From NCBI RefSeq assembly GCF_035917335.1, contig NZ_CP109067.1, positions 5,207,001 to 5,271,000 on the forward strand: a stretch of DNA of 64,000 nt, given 5' to 3'. The notes below the pieces were generated by a model. That model saw nothing but the letters and a program-made list of their open reading frames with translations, did no database searches and was not told the DNA's origin. This stretch comes from Micromonospora sp. NBC_01813 (GTDB lineage Bacteria; Actinomycetota; Actinomycetes; Mycobacteriales; Micromonosporaceae). Below are positions 16,635-26,816 of this stretch, in pieces. Position 1 is the first letter of the stretch. The number at the start of each line of letters is the position of its first letter. A program made the position numbers and the translations under genes.

Positions 16635-19073
16635 GTGACAACGCACCTTCGAGCCTGGCTTTCGCGGGCCGGTGTTGTCGCAGCGCTGGCTGCCATCGCG
16701 CTGGTCACCCTCCCCGTCGCGCCAGCCCATGCCGCGCCCCCCCAGGTGACGATCCGCAGTCTCTCCAACGGCACCCTCAGCTCCGGCGAGGCGGCCACCC
16801 TCGAGTTCGAGGTGCGCAACGCCAACAGCGGAGAAGACGCGCAGACCTCTTTCAACATCCGGGTGACCACGAACATCGGCGAGCTGCGCTGCGAGGGCTC
16901 GTGCGACTTCACCGACACCATCGACCCGGAAGGCTCGAAGCAGTACTCGGTCCGACTGGTCGCCGGTCAGGTCGCCACCAACCAGACCCGCAACGGCCGG
17001 GTCGAGATCCGCGCCGAGGTCGGTGGCGAGTCCGGCACCGCGCAGCGGGACATCTCGATCCGTGGGCCGCAGGAGGCACCGCGGGTCAAAGAGGTGGCCG
17101 GCAAGGTCACCGACGTCTCCACCGGCGAGCCTGTCGAAGGTGCCACGGTCGCGATGAGCGACTCGCAGAACAACGCCTACGACACGACCACCAACGCCAG
17201 CGGCAACTACCGGTTCACCTCGTCGAACGACCGGCCGATCGCCCCCGGTGAGATCTTCGTCGGTGCGGTCGCCGACGGATACGACGGCAGTGACCCCAAG
17301 CGCGTCACCGCCGCCGCCGGCCAGTCGATCACCGTCGACCGGATCACCCTCAAGTCGAACGTCGCGCCGACACCGTCGCCCACGCCGACACCGGAGGCGA
17401 GCGCGGAAGCCTCCGCCGAGCCGACCCCGTCAGCAGTAGCCTCCGGAACCCCGGCGGTCGAGACCCAGAACCTGGCGAACGAGAGTTCCGGCAGCGGCAT
17501 GGGCTCCTGGCTGCTGATCATCATGGGTGGCCTGTTGGTTGCCCTCGGTGTCGGCGCGATCGTCCTGCTGCTGGTCCGACGTAAGGACAACGCCGAGGAC
17601 GAAGCCGATCCGTCGGACGACGATCCGGGCGGCGGTCGGTCCCCGGTCCCCGGCAGCCAGGGCGTCTATCACGGCGCGGACGACGCGACCCGGGTCGCGA
17701 TGCCGACGATGCCGAACGGCCCCGTCTCGGACGCGACGATGATCACTCCCCGTCCGTCCCTGTCGGACGCGCCGACGATGCTGCACAACATGGCGCCGAT
17801 CAAGGACGAGTTCGCCGATCCGTACGGCGCACTGCCGCAGGCAGCGAGCCCGCCCGGCGGCGGAGACCAACGGTACGGCGGCGAACAGCGGCCAGGCTGG
17901 GGCGGACCGCCCAGCCAACCGATGTACGGCGGCGCGGGCGCGGCCGGTGCCACCAGTGTGTACGGTGCGGTCCCCGGCCCGGACGCCCCGGGCCAGGCCA
18001 GCGGCGGCGGGTACGGTGGCGCGACCGGGTCGGCCCGGCCCGGCGAGTACGGCAACACCTCGCCGTACGGCAACGCCCCTTCGTCCGGTGCGGCGGGCCC
18101 GTACGGCAACGCCCCTTCGTCCGGTGCAGCGGGCCCCTACGGCAACGCGCCGGCCTCCGGCGGCCCGTACGGTAACGCCCCTTCGTCTGGTGCGGCCGCC
18201 GGCCCGTACGGTAACGCCCCGGCCTCCGGCGGCCCGTACGGCGGCGGTTCCTCGGCACCGGGTCAGTACGGTGCGCCGGCTGGCCGACCACCGGCGGACG
18301 ACCCCGGCGACTACCGGGGCGGGCGCGGATACGGCGGCGAGTCCGGCACAGCTGGCTACGCCGGCGGCGGCTACGGCAACGAACCTCCGGCTGGCGGCTA
18401 CGGCAGCGACCGCTACGACGAGCCCACTGGGCGCTACCAGCCGGAAAACTACGGTCGCACCGGGTCCGCGTTTGATTCAGGAGCCTACGGAGGCCAGGAC
18501 TCGGGCCGAGTGAACCCGCCGGCCCCGCCGCGCGGTCCAGAGCCTCCGCAGGCCGGATACCGGGGCGGCGCTCCAGCTGGCGGCTACGGCGGCCAGGAGA
18601 GCGGTGGCTACGGAAACGCCGGTTACGGCGGTAGTCCTGCGGACAGCTACGGCGACAGCCGGGCACCGGCCGGCGGAAGCTACCCCGACAGCGGCTACGG
18701 CGGCGACCGAGGTGCCGAGTACGGCTCCGATCCGGGATACCGGGGTGGCTACCCCGGTGGGGCAGGCGGGTACGGCCCGCCGGCTGGGGCCGGCTACGAC
18801 GAGGCTGGCGGCTACCCTTCGGCTGCCGGCGGCGGCTACCCACCCCCGGCTACTGGTGGCGGCTACCCGCCAGCTGCCGGCGGCGGCTACGACGACCGTC
18901 GGGTTCCGGATCAGCGGGGTGGCTACGAGCAGCCCGCTTACGGACAGCAACCGTACGACCAGCAGCCGTACGGCGAACAGCCACCCGGTGACTCATCACG
19001 GCATGGTGGTCCTGCCACGCCACCCGCCGGTCGGGGCGGGGAACGGCGTTCGCTGGACTGGCTCGACGACTGA
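16635..19073 (+). CDS. Secreted/membrane protein with Gly-Tyr-Pro-rich cytoplasmic tail
   Basis: GGAAGG nine bases upstream favours GTG 16635 over GTG 16629, giving about 812 residues. A signal peptide ends near APAHAAPP. An exported region follows with a carboxypeptidase-regulatory-like beta sandwich (GKVTDVSTGEPVEGATVAM, about residues 150-240), then a Thr/Pro linker, one membrane helix (about 289-315, MGSWLLIIMGGLLVALG onward), and a tail of roughly 500 residues rich in Gly, Tyr, Pro, Ser and Ala with PYGNAPSSGAA repeats, ending RRSLDWLDD. The tail would lie in the cytoplasm and is almost certainly disordered. Function unknown; the topology suggests a surface sensor or scaffold. Confidence 0.8.
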   Translation: MTTHLRAWLSRAGVVAALAAIALVTLPVAPAHAAPPQVTIRSLSNGTLSSGEAATLEFEVRNANSGEDAQTSFNIRVTTNIGELRCEGSCDFTDTIDPEGSKQYSVRLVAGQVATNQTRNGRVEIRAEVGGESGTAQRDISIRGPQEAPRVKEVAGKVTDVSTGEPVEGATVAMSDSQNNAYDTTTNASGNYRFTSSNDRPIAPGEIFVGAVADGYDGSDPKRVTAAAGQSITVDRITLKSNVAPTPSPTPTPEASAEASAEPTPSAVASGTPAVETQNLANESSGSGMGSWLLIIMGGLLVALGVGAIVLLLVRRKDNAEDEADPSDDDPGGGRSPVPGSQGVYHGADDATRVAMPTMPNGPVSDATMITPRPSLSDAPTMLHNMAPIKDEFADPYGALPQAASPPGGGDQRYGGEQRPGWGGPPSQPMYGGAGAAGATSVYGAVPGPDAPGQASGGGYGGATGSARPGEYGNTSPYGNAPSSGAAGPYGNAPSSGAAGPYGNAPASGGPYGNAPSSGAAAGPYGNAPASGGPYGGGSSAPGQYGAPAGRPPADDPGDYRGGRGYGGESGTAGYAGGGYGNEPPAGGYGSDRYDEPTGRYQPENYGRTGSAFDSGAYGGQDSGRVNPPAPPRGPEPPQAGYRGGAPAGGYGGQESGGYGNAGYGGSPADSYGDSRAPAGGSYPDSGYGGDRGAEYGSDPGYRGGYPGGAGGYGPPAGAGYDEAGGYPSAAGGGYPPPATGGGYPPAAGGGYDDRRVPDQRGGYEQPAYGQQPYDQQPYGEQPPGDSSRHGGPATPPAGRGGERRSLDWLDD
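18050..18245 (+). repeat. Tandem in-frame repeats coding GPYGNAPSSGAA
   Basis: About five imperfect tandem copies of a 24-36 bp unit built on GGCCCGTACGGCAACGCC encode PYGNAPSSGAA or PYGNAPASG. The near identity of neighbouring copies shows recent expansion by slippage or unequal exchange. Confidence 0.75.
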
Positions 19074-19094
19074 GTCACACACCAAGGCAAAGCA

Positions 19095-19138
19095 AAGCGG
19101 TGGGCCGGGACCTGAAAAGGTCCCGGCCCACCGCTTTT
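19095..19138. terminator. Bidirectional terminator
   Basis: AAGCGGTGGGCCGGGACC and its complement form an 18-bp stem with a six-base loop, flanked by A and T runs. It sits between the convergent Gly-Tyr-rich gene and purL and can serve both strands. Confidence 0.88.
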
Positions 19139-19186
19139 GGTCCGTAGCTCAGCCGCGTCGGGATCGGCGCGGAACGAGCGAAACGA

Positions 19187-22030
19187 TCAGTCCGTCGACT
19201 TCGCCGCCGCAGAGCCGTCCGCCTTCGGTTCCGCTGTCTTCGGGTCGTCCGCGATCGCAGCCGGCCGATCGACCGGCTGGGCTGCCTCGTCGTCCGCCTC
19301 GACGTCATCGGTGGTCGCCTCGACGCCCTCGTCGTCCGAGTCCGCCGCAGCCTCACCGACGGGCTCACCGTCGACCGGCTCGCTATCGGTCGGCTCTGCG
19401 GCTGTCGACGCCTCGCTGGCGTCCGGGTCCGTGACCGCCCCGTCCACCTCTTCGGTGGCCTCGGTGACCGCATCGGACTCGGCGACCGCATCGGACTCGG
19501 TGACCGCCTCGGTCTCGGCGTTGTCCGGGTCGACGTCGATGGTTGCCGGTGCGTCGTCCTGAACGCCGGCCGGGCTGTCCACTGCGGCCGAGTCGCTGGG
19601 GGTGCCAGCGGCGTCCGGATCCTGCGGGTCGGCTGGCACGTTGCCCTGCCCGACGCCGCTGAACAGTGCCGGCAGCGTGCCGGTGTACGCGGCACGCAAC
19701 TCGTCGAGGCCAACGGTGAACTGGTCCCGGATCTCCAGCAGTCGGGCCCCGGGGTCGGTGACGCCGATCATCGTCCACGGCAGGTCATGCTCGACACAGA
19801 GCGCGGCGAACGCCTTCTCCCGGCCGCGCGGCACCGCGACGACGGCCCGCCCGGTCGACTCGCTGAACAGGAAGACGAACGGCATCGAGCCATCGGTGAA
19901 CTCGGGCGGGAGCGCGATCCGGGCGCCGATCCCGCGCCGCAAGCATGCCTCGACCAGGCCCTGCGCCAGACCGCCGTCGGAGAGGTCGTGCGCCGAGTTG
20001 ATGTGGCCGACCCGGGCGGCCTCGGCGAGGACAGTCGCCAGCACTCGCTCCCGGGCCAGGTCCACCTTGGGTGGCGTACCGCCGAGGTGTTGGTGGGTGA
20101 CCCAGGCCCACTCGGAACCGGACAGCTCCAGGTTCGTCTCGCCGAGCAGCATGATCAGGTCGCCGTCGGCGTGGGCCGGCGGCAGGAACCCCATCGGTAC
20201 GCGCTGCGCTACGTCGTCGAGGACACCGAGCACGCCCACCACCGGAGTGGGGTGGATGGCGGCGGCACCGGTCTGGTTGTAGAAGCTGACGTTGCCACCG
20301 GTGACCGGGATGCCCAGCTCGGCGCAGCCGTCGGCGAGACCGCGGACCGCTTCGGCGAACTGCCACATGACGCTCGGGTCCTCCGGCGAGCCGAAGTTGA
20401 GGCAGTTGGTGACCGCGACCGGGCGGGCACCGGACATCGCGACGTTGCGGTACGACTCGGCGAGCGCGAGCTTGGCGCCCTGGTACGGGTCGAGTCGGGC
20501 GTAGCGGCCGTTGCCGTCGACGGACAGCGCGACACCCAGGCCGGTCTCGTCGTCGATCCGGATGACCCCGGCGTCCTCGGGCTGGGCGAGCACGGTGTTA
20601 CCCAGGACGTAGCGGTCGTACTGCTCGGTGACCCAGGTCCGGTCGCACAGGTTCGGCGAGGCGATCATCCGCAGCAGGGTTTCCCGCAGCTCGTCGGGGT
20701 TGCCTGGCCGGGGCAGCGTCTCGGCCCGGTCGGCCTGCAGCAGGATCAGGTCCGCGGGCTCGCGCATCGGGCGGGCGTAGACGGGGCCGTCGTCGGCGAG
20801 CGAACCCGGCGGTACGTCGACCACCGTGTGGTCGCGCCAGGTGATCACGAGTCGACCGGGCTGGCCGTCCGGCTCGGTGGGGGTGACCTCGCCGATCGCG
20901 GTGGCGATCACCCCCCACTTGTCGGCGATGGCCAGCACGGCGTCGAGCTTGGCCGGCTCGACGATGAGCAGCATCCGTTCCTGCGACTCGCTGGCCAGGA
21001 TCTCGTGTGGCTCCATGGAGGGCTCACGCAGCGGAACCCGCTCCAGCCAGACCCGCATGCCGGTGCCGGCGGCTGCGGCGGTCTCGGTGAGCGCGCAGGT
21101 CAGTCCGGCACCGCCGAGGTCCTGGATGCCGACCACCAGGCCGGCGTCGTACAGCTCCAGGCACGACTCGATGAGCAGCTTCTCCATGAACGGGTCGCCG
21201 ACCTGCACCGAGGGGCGTCGCTGCTGGCTGGTGTCGTCGAAGGTGGCGCTGGCCAGGACGGAGACGCCACCGATGCCGTCGCGGCCGGTCTTCGCGCCCA
21301 TCAGCACCACGACGTTGCCGGCGCCGGCGGCGGCTTTGTTCTGCAGCCGATCCACCGGCAGTACGCCGATGCACAACGCGTTGACCAGCGGATTGCCCTG
21401 GTAGCAGGGGTCGAAGACGACCTCGCCGCCGATGTTCGGCAGGCCCAGGCAGTTGCCGTAGCCGCCGACGCCGGCGACGATGCCGGGTAGCACCCGTGCG
21501 GTGTCGGGGTGGTCGGCGGCACCGAACCGCAGCGGGTCCATCACCGCGACCGGTCGGGCACCCATGGCGAGGATGTCCCGCACGATGCCGCCGACACCGG
21601 TCGCCGCCCCCTGGTAGGGCTCGACGAAGCTGGGGTGGTTGTGCGACTCGACTTTGAAGGTGACCGCGAGCGTGTCGGAGACCTGCACCACTCCGGCGTT
21701 CTCGCCGATGCCGGCGAGCATCACCTCACTCGGTGGAGCCTTCTCGCTGAACTGCCGCAGGTGCACCTTGCTCGACTTGTACGAGCAGTGTTCGCTCCAC
21801 ATGATCGAGTACATCGCGAGCTCGGACTGGGTGGGCCGGCGGCCGAGGATCTGCCGGATCCGCTCGTACTCGTCGTCGCGCAGCCCTAGCTCGGTGTAGG
21901 GCTGCAGCTCGCCCTGGGTGTCGACGGCGCGGGCGACAGTGTCCGGGCCGCCCGCGTACGGGTCGACCGCTACTGGAATGTCGGCGTCCGCCGGCCCGGC
22001 GGGCGCTGCCGCCTCCGACTGCGTGGTCAT
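19187..22030 (-). CDS. purL: Phosphoribosylformylglycinamidine synthase, large subunit
   Basis: PurL uses ATP and ammonia from PurQ to convert FGAR to FGAM. The 947-residue product has the small-type PurL motifs [23 protein letters not shown]-like [31 protein letters not shown] and [10 protein letters not shown]. Its start overlaps the purQ stop by four bases (ATGA), and GGAG-like sequence lies inside purQ. The unusual feature is a C-terminal tail of about 160 residues after GTLPALFSG, almost entirely Asp, Glu, Ala, Thr, Val and Ser; ordinary PurL of the PurLQS type ends near that point. The tail is probably disordered and its role is unknown. Confidence 0.95.
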   Translation of the reverse strand: MTTQSEAAAPAGPADADIPVAVDPYAGGPDTVARAVDTQGELQPYTELGLRDDEYERIRQILGRRPTQSELAMYSIMWSEHCSYKSSKVHLRQFSEKAPPSEVMLAGIGENAGVVQVSDTLAVTFKVESHNHPSFVEPYQGAATGVGGIVRDILAMGARPVAVMDPLRFGAADHPDTARVLPGIVAGVGGYGNCLGLPNIGGEVVFDPCYQGNPLVNALCIGVLPVDRLQNKAAAGAGNVVVLMGAKTGRDGIGGVSVLASATFDDTSQQRRPSVQVGDPFMEKLLIESCLELYDAGLVVGIQDLGGAGLTCALTETAAAAGTGMRVWLERVPLREPSMEPHEILASESQERMLLIVEPAKLDAVLAIADKWGVIATAIGEVTPTEPDGQPGRLVITWRDHTVVDVPPGSLADDGPVYARPMREPADLILLQADRAETLPRPGNPDELRETLLRMIASPNLCDRTWVTEQYDRYVLGNTVLAQPEDAGVIRIDDETGLGVALSVDGNGRYARLDPYQGAKLALAESYRNVAMSGARPVAVTNCLNFGSPEDPSVMWQFAEAVRGLADGCAELGIPVTGGNVSFYNQTGAAAIHPTPVVGVLGVLDDVAQRVPMGFLPPAHADGDLIMLLGETNLELSGSEWAWVTHQHLGGTPPKVDLARERVLATVLAEAARVGHINSAHDLSDGGLAQGLVEACLRRGIGARIALPPEFTDGSMPFVFLFSESTGRAVVAVPRGREKAFAALCVEHDLPWTMIGVTDPGARLLEIRDQFTVGLDELRAAYTGTLPALFSGVGQGNVPADPQDPDAAGTPSDSAAVDSPAGVQDDAPATIDVDPDNAETEAVTESDAVAESDAVTEATEEVDGAVTDPDASEASTAAEPTDSEPVDGEPVGEAAADSDDEGVEATTDDVEADDEAAQPVDRPAAIADDPKTAEPKADGSAAAKSTD

Positions 22031-22710
22031 GCCGGCGCTCCCGCGAGGTGCTTGAGAATGGAGATGAAGAAGCCGAGACCGTCGCGGGACGGACCAGTCA
22101 GGTCCTCGACCGCGTGCTCGGGGTGCGGCATCAGCCCGACGACGTTGCCGGCGGCGTTCGCGATGCCGGCGATGTCGCGCTGCGACCCGTTGGGGTTGCC
22201 GCCCACGTATCGGGCAACCACCCGGCCGGTCGCCTCCAACTCGTCCAGGGTCCGCTCGTCGGCCACGTAGCAGCCTTCGCCGCTCTTGAGCGGGATCAGC
22301 GCCTCCTGTTTCGGCGAGAAGGCGTTGGTGAATGCCGTGTCGGCCGCCTCGATCCGGATCAGCTGGTCGCGGTTGCGGAAATGCAGGTGCTGGTTTCGGG
22401 TGAGCGCGCCAGGCAGGAGGTGGGCCTCACACAGGATCTGGAAGCCGTTGCAGATACCGAGAACGGGCAGCCCGTCACCGGCCGCCGCGATGATCGACTC
22501 CATGACCGGCGCGAACCGGGCGATCGCCCCGCAGCGTAGATAGTCTCCGTACGAGAAGCCACCGGGCAGCACCACCGCCTCGACGCCCCGCAGGTCGGCG
22601 TCGCCGTGCCAGAGGCGCACCGCGTCGCCGCCGGCGAGTCGGACCGCCCGGGCGGCGTCACCGTCGTCGAGCGAGCCCGGAAAGGTCACCACACCGATCC
22701 GGGCATTCAT
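22027..22710 (-). CDS. purQ: FGAM synthase glutaminase subunit
   Basis: The 227-residue class I glutamine amidotransferase has the nucleophile Cys in [10 protein letters not shown] and the His/Glu of the triad in [13 protein letters not shown]. It makes ammonia for PurL within the PurLQS complex. ATGA overlaps join it to purS upstream and purL downstream, so the three are translated as one operon. Confidence 0.96.
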   Translation of the reverse strand: MNARIGVVTFPGSLDDGDAARAVRLAGGDAVRLWHGDADLRGVEAVVLPGGFSYGDYLRCGAIARFAPVMESIIAAAGDGLPVLGICNGFQILCEAHLLPGALTRNQHLHFRNRDQLIRIEAADTAFTNAFSPKQEALIPLKSGEGCYVADERTLDELEATGRVVARYVGGNPNGSQRDIAGIANAAGNVVGLMPHPEHAVEDLTGPSRDGLGFFISILKHLAGAPA

Positions 22711-22970
22711 GATGACTCGTCCGCGCTCTCGGGCTGCTCACCCAACCGGACCTCGTAGTCCTCGATCACCGGGTTGGCCAGCAACTTGTCCGCGATCTCC
22801 CGGGCCCGATCCAGGTCGGGCTCGCCGGTGAACTCGATCTCGATCCGCCGACCGATGCGCACCGACGCGACATCGCTGACGCCCAGCCGAGGCAGTGCGT
22901 TGGCAACTGCCTGCCCCTGGGGGTCGAGAATCTCCGGCTTGAGCATGACGTCGACGACGACGCGAGCCAC
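22707..22970 (-). CDS. purS: FGAM synthase subunit PurS
   Basis: The 87-residue PurS protein ([30 protein letters not shown]) holds PurL and PurQ together in the FGAM synthase complex. It is the first gene of the leftward purSQL operon. The start is GTG 22970, six bases after AGGAG. Confidence 0.95.
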   Translation of the reverse strand: MARVVVDVMLKPEILDPQGQAVANALPRLGVSDVASVRIGRRIEIEFTGEPDLDRAREIADKLLANPVIEDYEVRLGEQPESADESS

Positions 22971-23359
22971 GTGGCACTCCTGACCGTGTACGCGTTGGGG
23001 TGCCGGCCTCGAACGGGCCGCGCACCGGTCAGCCTACCTGGTGACGCCAGCTACGACGCACCGGCGGTCCAGGAGCCGAATCGGTGATCGGGCCACAAAT
23101 CAGCCACGAACCGATAACGGGGACGGCCGGTGCGGTTGGCGGCTCCGCCACCATCGGCGGCCACCGGGCATCAACGCATCGTATGACCTCGATTTGATTC
23201 TTGTAGATGCACTCGCCGCCGCCTACCGTCAATCGTCAAACGCCAGATGGCATCCATCGGACGTTGGCTGTAACACTCCGTCGGCCGGTCACCCCACCGG
23301 CGACGGCGGCTCGCCGACCCGCACCCCCGGGTCGCCTCCTCGGAAGGAGCCCCACCCCC
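22971..23359. other. Divergent intergenic region, purS and serine protease
   Basis: These 389 bp contain no gene I can support. They should hold the purSQL promoter (leftward) and the protease promoter (rightward). TTGATTCTTGTAGATG near 23194 is AT-richer than its surroundings and could be promoter sequence. No purine-type operator was recognised. Confidence 0.4.
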
Positions 23360-24034
23360 ATGCGCATCCGCCTGGCCGTGGCAGCAGTCGCCACCACCCT
23401 GATCAGTCTGGTCGCCGCACCCACCGCAGCCTCCGCCGCGCCGGAGGAGATCATCGGCGGCGGCACCGTCTCGTCGGCCCCCTGGGCCGCTGCGGTCTTC
23501 AGCAACGGCTCGTTCACCTGCTCCGGCTCGATCATCGCCCCCAACTGGGTGCTCACCGCCCGGCACTGCGTCAGCGGGAGCATGTCGGTGCGGGTCGGCA
23601 GCGTCTACCGTTCCTCCGGCGGCGTGACCCGGACGGTCAGTGCCAGCTACGGCCGGTACGACCTGGCCCTGCTCTACTTCTCCAGCCCGGTCAGCACCAG
23701 CTACGTGACGCTGTCCAGCAGCTACCCGCCGGTCGGCTCGACGAACACCATCTACGGCTGGGGCATGACCTGCTACAGCGGCTGCGACGCGTCACCCCAG
23801 CTCAAGATGGCGTCGGTCCGGGTGACCAGCACCAACGTCACCGACGCGTACGGCGGCCGGGCGATCCGCAGCACTCGGATCGACGGTAACGCGTGGCGCG
23901 GCGACTCCGGCGGCCCGGAGTTCTACAACGGCCAGCAGGTCGGCGTGGCCTCCACCGCGAATGGCGTCAACATCCAGAACTACGGCAGCGTCGCGTACAA
24001 CCGGGCCTGGATCCAGTCGGTCGCTGGCGTCTGA
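23360..24034 (+). CDS. Secreted trypsin-like serine protease (S1 family)
   Basis: The 224-residue precursor starts at ATG 23360, ten bases after GGAAGGAG. A signal peptide ends at ASAAP and the mature chain starts near IIGGG, like trypsin-type enzymes after activation. The catalytic triad is visible: His in VLTARHCV, Asp in RYDLALLYF, Ser in RGDSGGPEF. Paired cysteines around these sites suggest disulfides. It should act outside the cell on proteins. Residues before the Ser pocket do not let me assign cleavage specificity. A terminator follows at 24106. Confidence 0.93.
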   Translation: MRIRLAVAAVATTLISLVAAPTAASAAPEEIIGGGTVSSAPWAAAVFSNGSFTCSGSIIAPNWVLTARHCVSGSMSVRVGSVYRSSGGVTRTVSASYGRYDLALLYFSSPVSTSYVTLSSSYPPVGSTNTIYGWGMTCYSGCDASPQLKMASVRVTSTNVTDAYGGRAIRSTRIDGNAWRGDSGGPEFYNGQQVGVASTANGVNIQNYGSVAYNRAWIQSVAGV

Positions 24035-24105
24035 CCCGGGCCTACGGCACCGCACGACCCGTGACGGTCGCTGGCGCGCACTTTGCTGCGGTCCGGACGG
24101 TAAAC

Positions 24106-24142
24106 GGCGCGGGCTCCGTGATTTGGCCACGGAGTCCGCGCC
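24106..24142 (+). terminator. Terminator after the protease
   Basis: A 15-bp stem (GGCGCGGGCTCCGTG with CACGGAGTCCGCGCC, one G-U pair) and a seven-base loop lie 70 bp after the protease stop. Confidence 0.75.
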
Positions 24143-24208
24143 GCTCCGTTTGGCAGATGGGGCATGCCCGGGACAACCCGGAAATGAGCGGTCACCGGCG
24201 CTCCTAAC

Positions 24209-24637
24209 ATGAGAAACGTGCTGGTTGTGACGACAAATGACCTTCCCGGCTACGAGATCAAGACCGTCCTGGGTGAGGTGGTGACCTCGGTGGTCCGCTC
24301 GATCAACCCGTTCAAGGAGGGCGTCAAGGCGCTGCGGGGCGGCAAGTCCGACCCCGAGGGGCCCGCCAACCTCACCAAATGGCGTACGGAGATCCTCGGA
24401 AAACTCGGCGAGGCGGCCAAGAAGAAGGGCGCGAACGCCATCATCGCGATGCGGTTCGACACCCGTCAGGTCGGTAGTACGCACATGGAGTTGTGCGCCT
24501 ACGGCACGGCGGCCGTGGTGTTGCAGATCCGTCCCGACGCGGGCGACGACTCCAAGCAGTCGAAGGTCGACGCAAGTCACGCCGACCCCAGCGCCGGCAA
24601 CGAGACCGGCGGATCAGCCGGCTCCGGCAGCCGGTGA
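24209..24637 (+). CDS. YbjQ/UPF0145 family protein
   Basis: The 142-residue protein has the YbjQ-like domain (VVTTNDLPGYEIKTVLGEVVTSVVRS; KKKGANAIIAMRFDT), a small fold thought to form pentamers, sometimes called a putative heavy-metal-binding domain. The last 35 residues are a Ser/Gly/Asp-rich tail. No ribosome binding site precedes ATG 24209, so it may be leaderless. Its biochemical role is unknown. It is convergent with purB. Confidence 0.82.
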   Translation: MRNVLVVTTNDLPGYEIKTVLGEVVTSVVRSINPFKEGVKALRGGKSDPEGPANLTKWRTEILGKLGEAAKKKGANAIIAMRFDTRQVGSTHMELCAYGTAAVVLQIRPDAGDDSKQSKVDASHADPSAGNETGGSAGSGSR

Positions 24638-24657
24638 CCCGACGTCCCAACGATGGG

Positions 24658-26091
24658 TCAGAGGATCGGGGCAGGCTGGTAGGCGGCCGCCTGTGGGTGG
24701 GCCGTGACCACCTCGGCGACCCGATCCACCACCGCCTGCACCTGGGCGGCCGCCGCACCGACGAAGCCGGCCCGGTCCGCGACGACCGCGGCGATCTCGT
24801 CGGAGGTCAGGCCGAGTCGCTCATCGGCGGCCAGCCGGTCGAACAGATCGTTGTCGGCCGCGCCCTTCTCCCGCATCGCCAACGCGACCGCCACCGCGTG
24901 CTCTTTGATCACTTCGTGGGCGACCTCCCGGCCGACGCCGCCCCGCACGGCGGCGACCAGGATCCGGGTGGTGGCCAGGAACGGCAGGTAGCGGTCCAGC
25001 TCGCGGGCGATCACCGCCGGGTACGCGCCGAACTCGTCGAGCACGGTGATGAACGTCTGGAACAGCCCGTCGGCGGCGAAGAACGCGTCCGGCAGGGCGA
25101 CCCGGCGGACCACCGAGCAGGAGACGTCGCCTTCGTTCCACTGGTCGCCAGCCAGTTCACCGACCATCGACAGGTAGCCGCGAATCACCACCGCGAGCCC
25201 GTTCACCCGTTCGCTGGATCGGGTGTTCATCTTGTGTGGCATCGCGCTGGAGCCGACCTGGCCGGGCCGGAACCCCTCGGTGGCCAGCTCCTGGCCGACC
25301 ATCAGCCGGATGGTGGTGGCCAGCGACGACGGGGCGGCGGCGACCTGGGCCAGCGCGGAGAGCACGTCCAGGTCGAGGGATCGGGGGTAGACCTGGCCGA
25401 CGCTGTGCAGCACCCGCCGGAAGCCGAGGTGGCCGGCGACCCGGCGCTCCAGCTCGGCGACCTTGTCGGCGTCGCCGTCGAAGAGGTCGAGCTGGTCGGC
25501 CGCGGTGCCGACCGGGCCTTTGATGCCACGCAGTGGGTAGCGGTCGATCAGATCGGACAACCGCTCGTACGCGATGAGCAGTTCCTCGGCGGCGGACGCG
25601 AACCGCTTGCCCAGCGTGGTGGCCTGCGCCGCGACGTTGTGTGATCGTCCGGCGATCACCAGGGCGGTGTGTTCGACGGCGAGCCGGGCCAGCCGGGCCA
25701 GGGCGGCGACCACCCGGTCGCGGATCAGCTCCAGTGAGGCCCGGATCTGCAGTTGCTCGACGTTCTCGGTCAGGTCCCGGGACGTCATCCCCTTGTGGAT
25801 CTGCTCGTGCCCGGCGAGCGCGCTGAACTCCTCGATCCGCGCCTTGACGTCGTGCCGGGTGACCCGCTCACGCTCGGCGATCGAGGCCAGGTCGACCTGG
25901 TCGACGACCCGCTCGTACGCCTCGACCACTCCGTCGGCGACGGGAATGCCGAGATCGCGCTGGGCGCGCAGTACGGCGAGCCAGAGCCGCCGCTCCAGCC
26001 GGATCTTCTCTTCCGGGGACCAGCGGGCGGCGAGCTCGGCGGAGGCGTACCGGGCGGCGAGCACGTTGGGGATCTGCGGGTGCGATGTCAC
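24658..26091 (-). CDS. purB: Adenylosuccinate lyase
   Basis: The 477-residue enzyme cleaves SAICAR and adenylosuccinate to release fumarate, steps in purine and AMP synthesis. The superfamily signature GSSAMPHKMNTRSSERV, the motif EIHKGMTSRDL-like HEQIHKGMTSRDL, and SHNVAAQATTLGKR identify it. GTG 26091 gives VTSHPQIPNVLAARY, the normal N-terminus; the open frame up to 26217 encodes low-complexity sequence and is not included. It diverges from a DUF3592 gene. Confidence 0.95.
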   Translation of the reverse strand: MTSHPQIPNVLAARYASAELAARWSPEEKIRLERRLWLAVLRAQRDLGIPVADGVVEAYERVVDQVDLASIAERERVTRHDVKARIEEFSALAGHEQIHKGMTSRDLTENVEQLQIRASLELIRDRVVAALARLARLAVEHTALVIAGRSHNVAAQATTLGKRFASAAEELLIAYERLSDLIDRYPLRGIKGPVGTAADQLDLFDGDADKVAELERRVAGHLGFRRVLHSVGQVYPRSLDLDVLSALAQVAAAPSSLATTIRLMVGQELATEGFRPGQVGSSAMPHKMNTRSSERVNGLAVVIRGYLSMVGELAGDQWNEGDVSCSVVRRVALPDAFFAADGLFQTFITVLDEFGAYPAVIARELDRYLPFLATTRILVAAVRGGVGREVAHEVIKEHAVAVALAMREKGAADNDLFDRLAADERLGLTSDEIAAVVADRAGFVGAAAAQVQAVVDRVAEVVTAHPQAAAYQPAPIL

Positions 26092-26202
26092 GTACCGCAG
26101 TCTTTCACGGCCGTCGGGGCCGTCGCGGTCGCGTCGGGGGAGGCCTGGTCGCGTCGGGGCCGCCGGGCGGTCGACGTACCTGCGTTCGGCCGGGATGTCC
26201 GC

Positions 26203-26208
26203 TACCTT
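26203..26208 (+). promoter_or_regulatory. -10 hexamer of the DUF3592 gene
   Basis: TACCTT lies exactly seven bases before ATG 26216, the textbook leaderless arrangement. Confidence 0.5.
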
Positions 26209-26215
26209 GATTCTC

Positions 26216-26674
26216 ATGATCCAGATGGCGGCTCTGGTCTACGTGATCGCGATCGCGCCCGCGGTGGTGGGGCTGGCCGCTCTGGGGTACGGGCTGCTGC
26301 GCTGGCAGGGCGAACGCGCGTTGAACGGGATCGGCCACCGGGTGACCGGCCGGGTCACCGACAGCCGGGTGGCGCACCGGGCGACCGGGCGAATGGTGTT
26401 CCACCCGGTGGTGCGGTTCCAGACGCTCTCCGGGCAGGACGCCGTCACGACCGGCAGCCGACCGAGCCGGCGGTCGTTCATTGCCGGAGCCGAACTGGAC
26501 GTGGTCTACGACCCGATGGATCCGGGTCGCGCCGATGTCGCCGGCACCCGGCTCGGGCCCTGGTACGCGGCGGTCGGGGCGGCGTCCATCGGCTTCGGGG
26601 TGGCGGCCTTTCTGCTGTTCCACAGCTTCGCGAGCCTCTCGACCGCCGTGGCAATCTGCCCGATCTGCCGGTAA
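26216..26674 (+). CDS. DUF3592 membrane protein
   Basis: The 152-residue protein has a membrane helix at each end (about residues 5-28 and 118-140). The middle domain (GRVTDSRVAHR; VRFQTLSGQDAVTTGS; DVVYDPMDPGRADV) is typical of DUF3592, a beta-rich domain of unknown function found in small membrane proteins. The start is set by the -10 hexamer at 26203. Confidence 0.8.
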   Translation: MIQMAALVYVIAIAPAVVGLAALGYGLLRWQGERALNGIGHRVTGRVTDSRVAHRATGRMVFHPVVRFQTLSGQDAVTTGSRPSRRSFIAGAELDVVYDPMDPGRADVAGTRLGPWYAAVGAASIGFGVAAFLLFHSFASLSTAVAICPICR

Positions 26675-26753
26675 TTGCGTAACTGTCAGCATTTTTCCTC
26701 GTTCAGCTTTTCGTGCCGGACCCTGCCGGCCGAGCCACTCCCGCTACCGCACG

Positions 26754-26773
26754 CCAACAAAGGTCTTGTTTGG
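26754..26773. promoter_or_regulatory. Imperfect palindrome upstream of the TIG-domain gene
   Basis: CCAACAAAGG and TCTTGTTTGG are imperfect inverted halves (7 of 10 positions match) located 44-63 bp before the start codon. This could be an operator; support is weak. Confidence 0.25.
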
Positions 26774-26816
26774 ACTCGACTGGGCTGCGCGACGCCGAAG
26801 TTCGAGACGAGGATCC

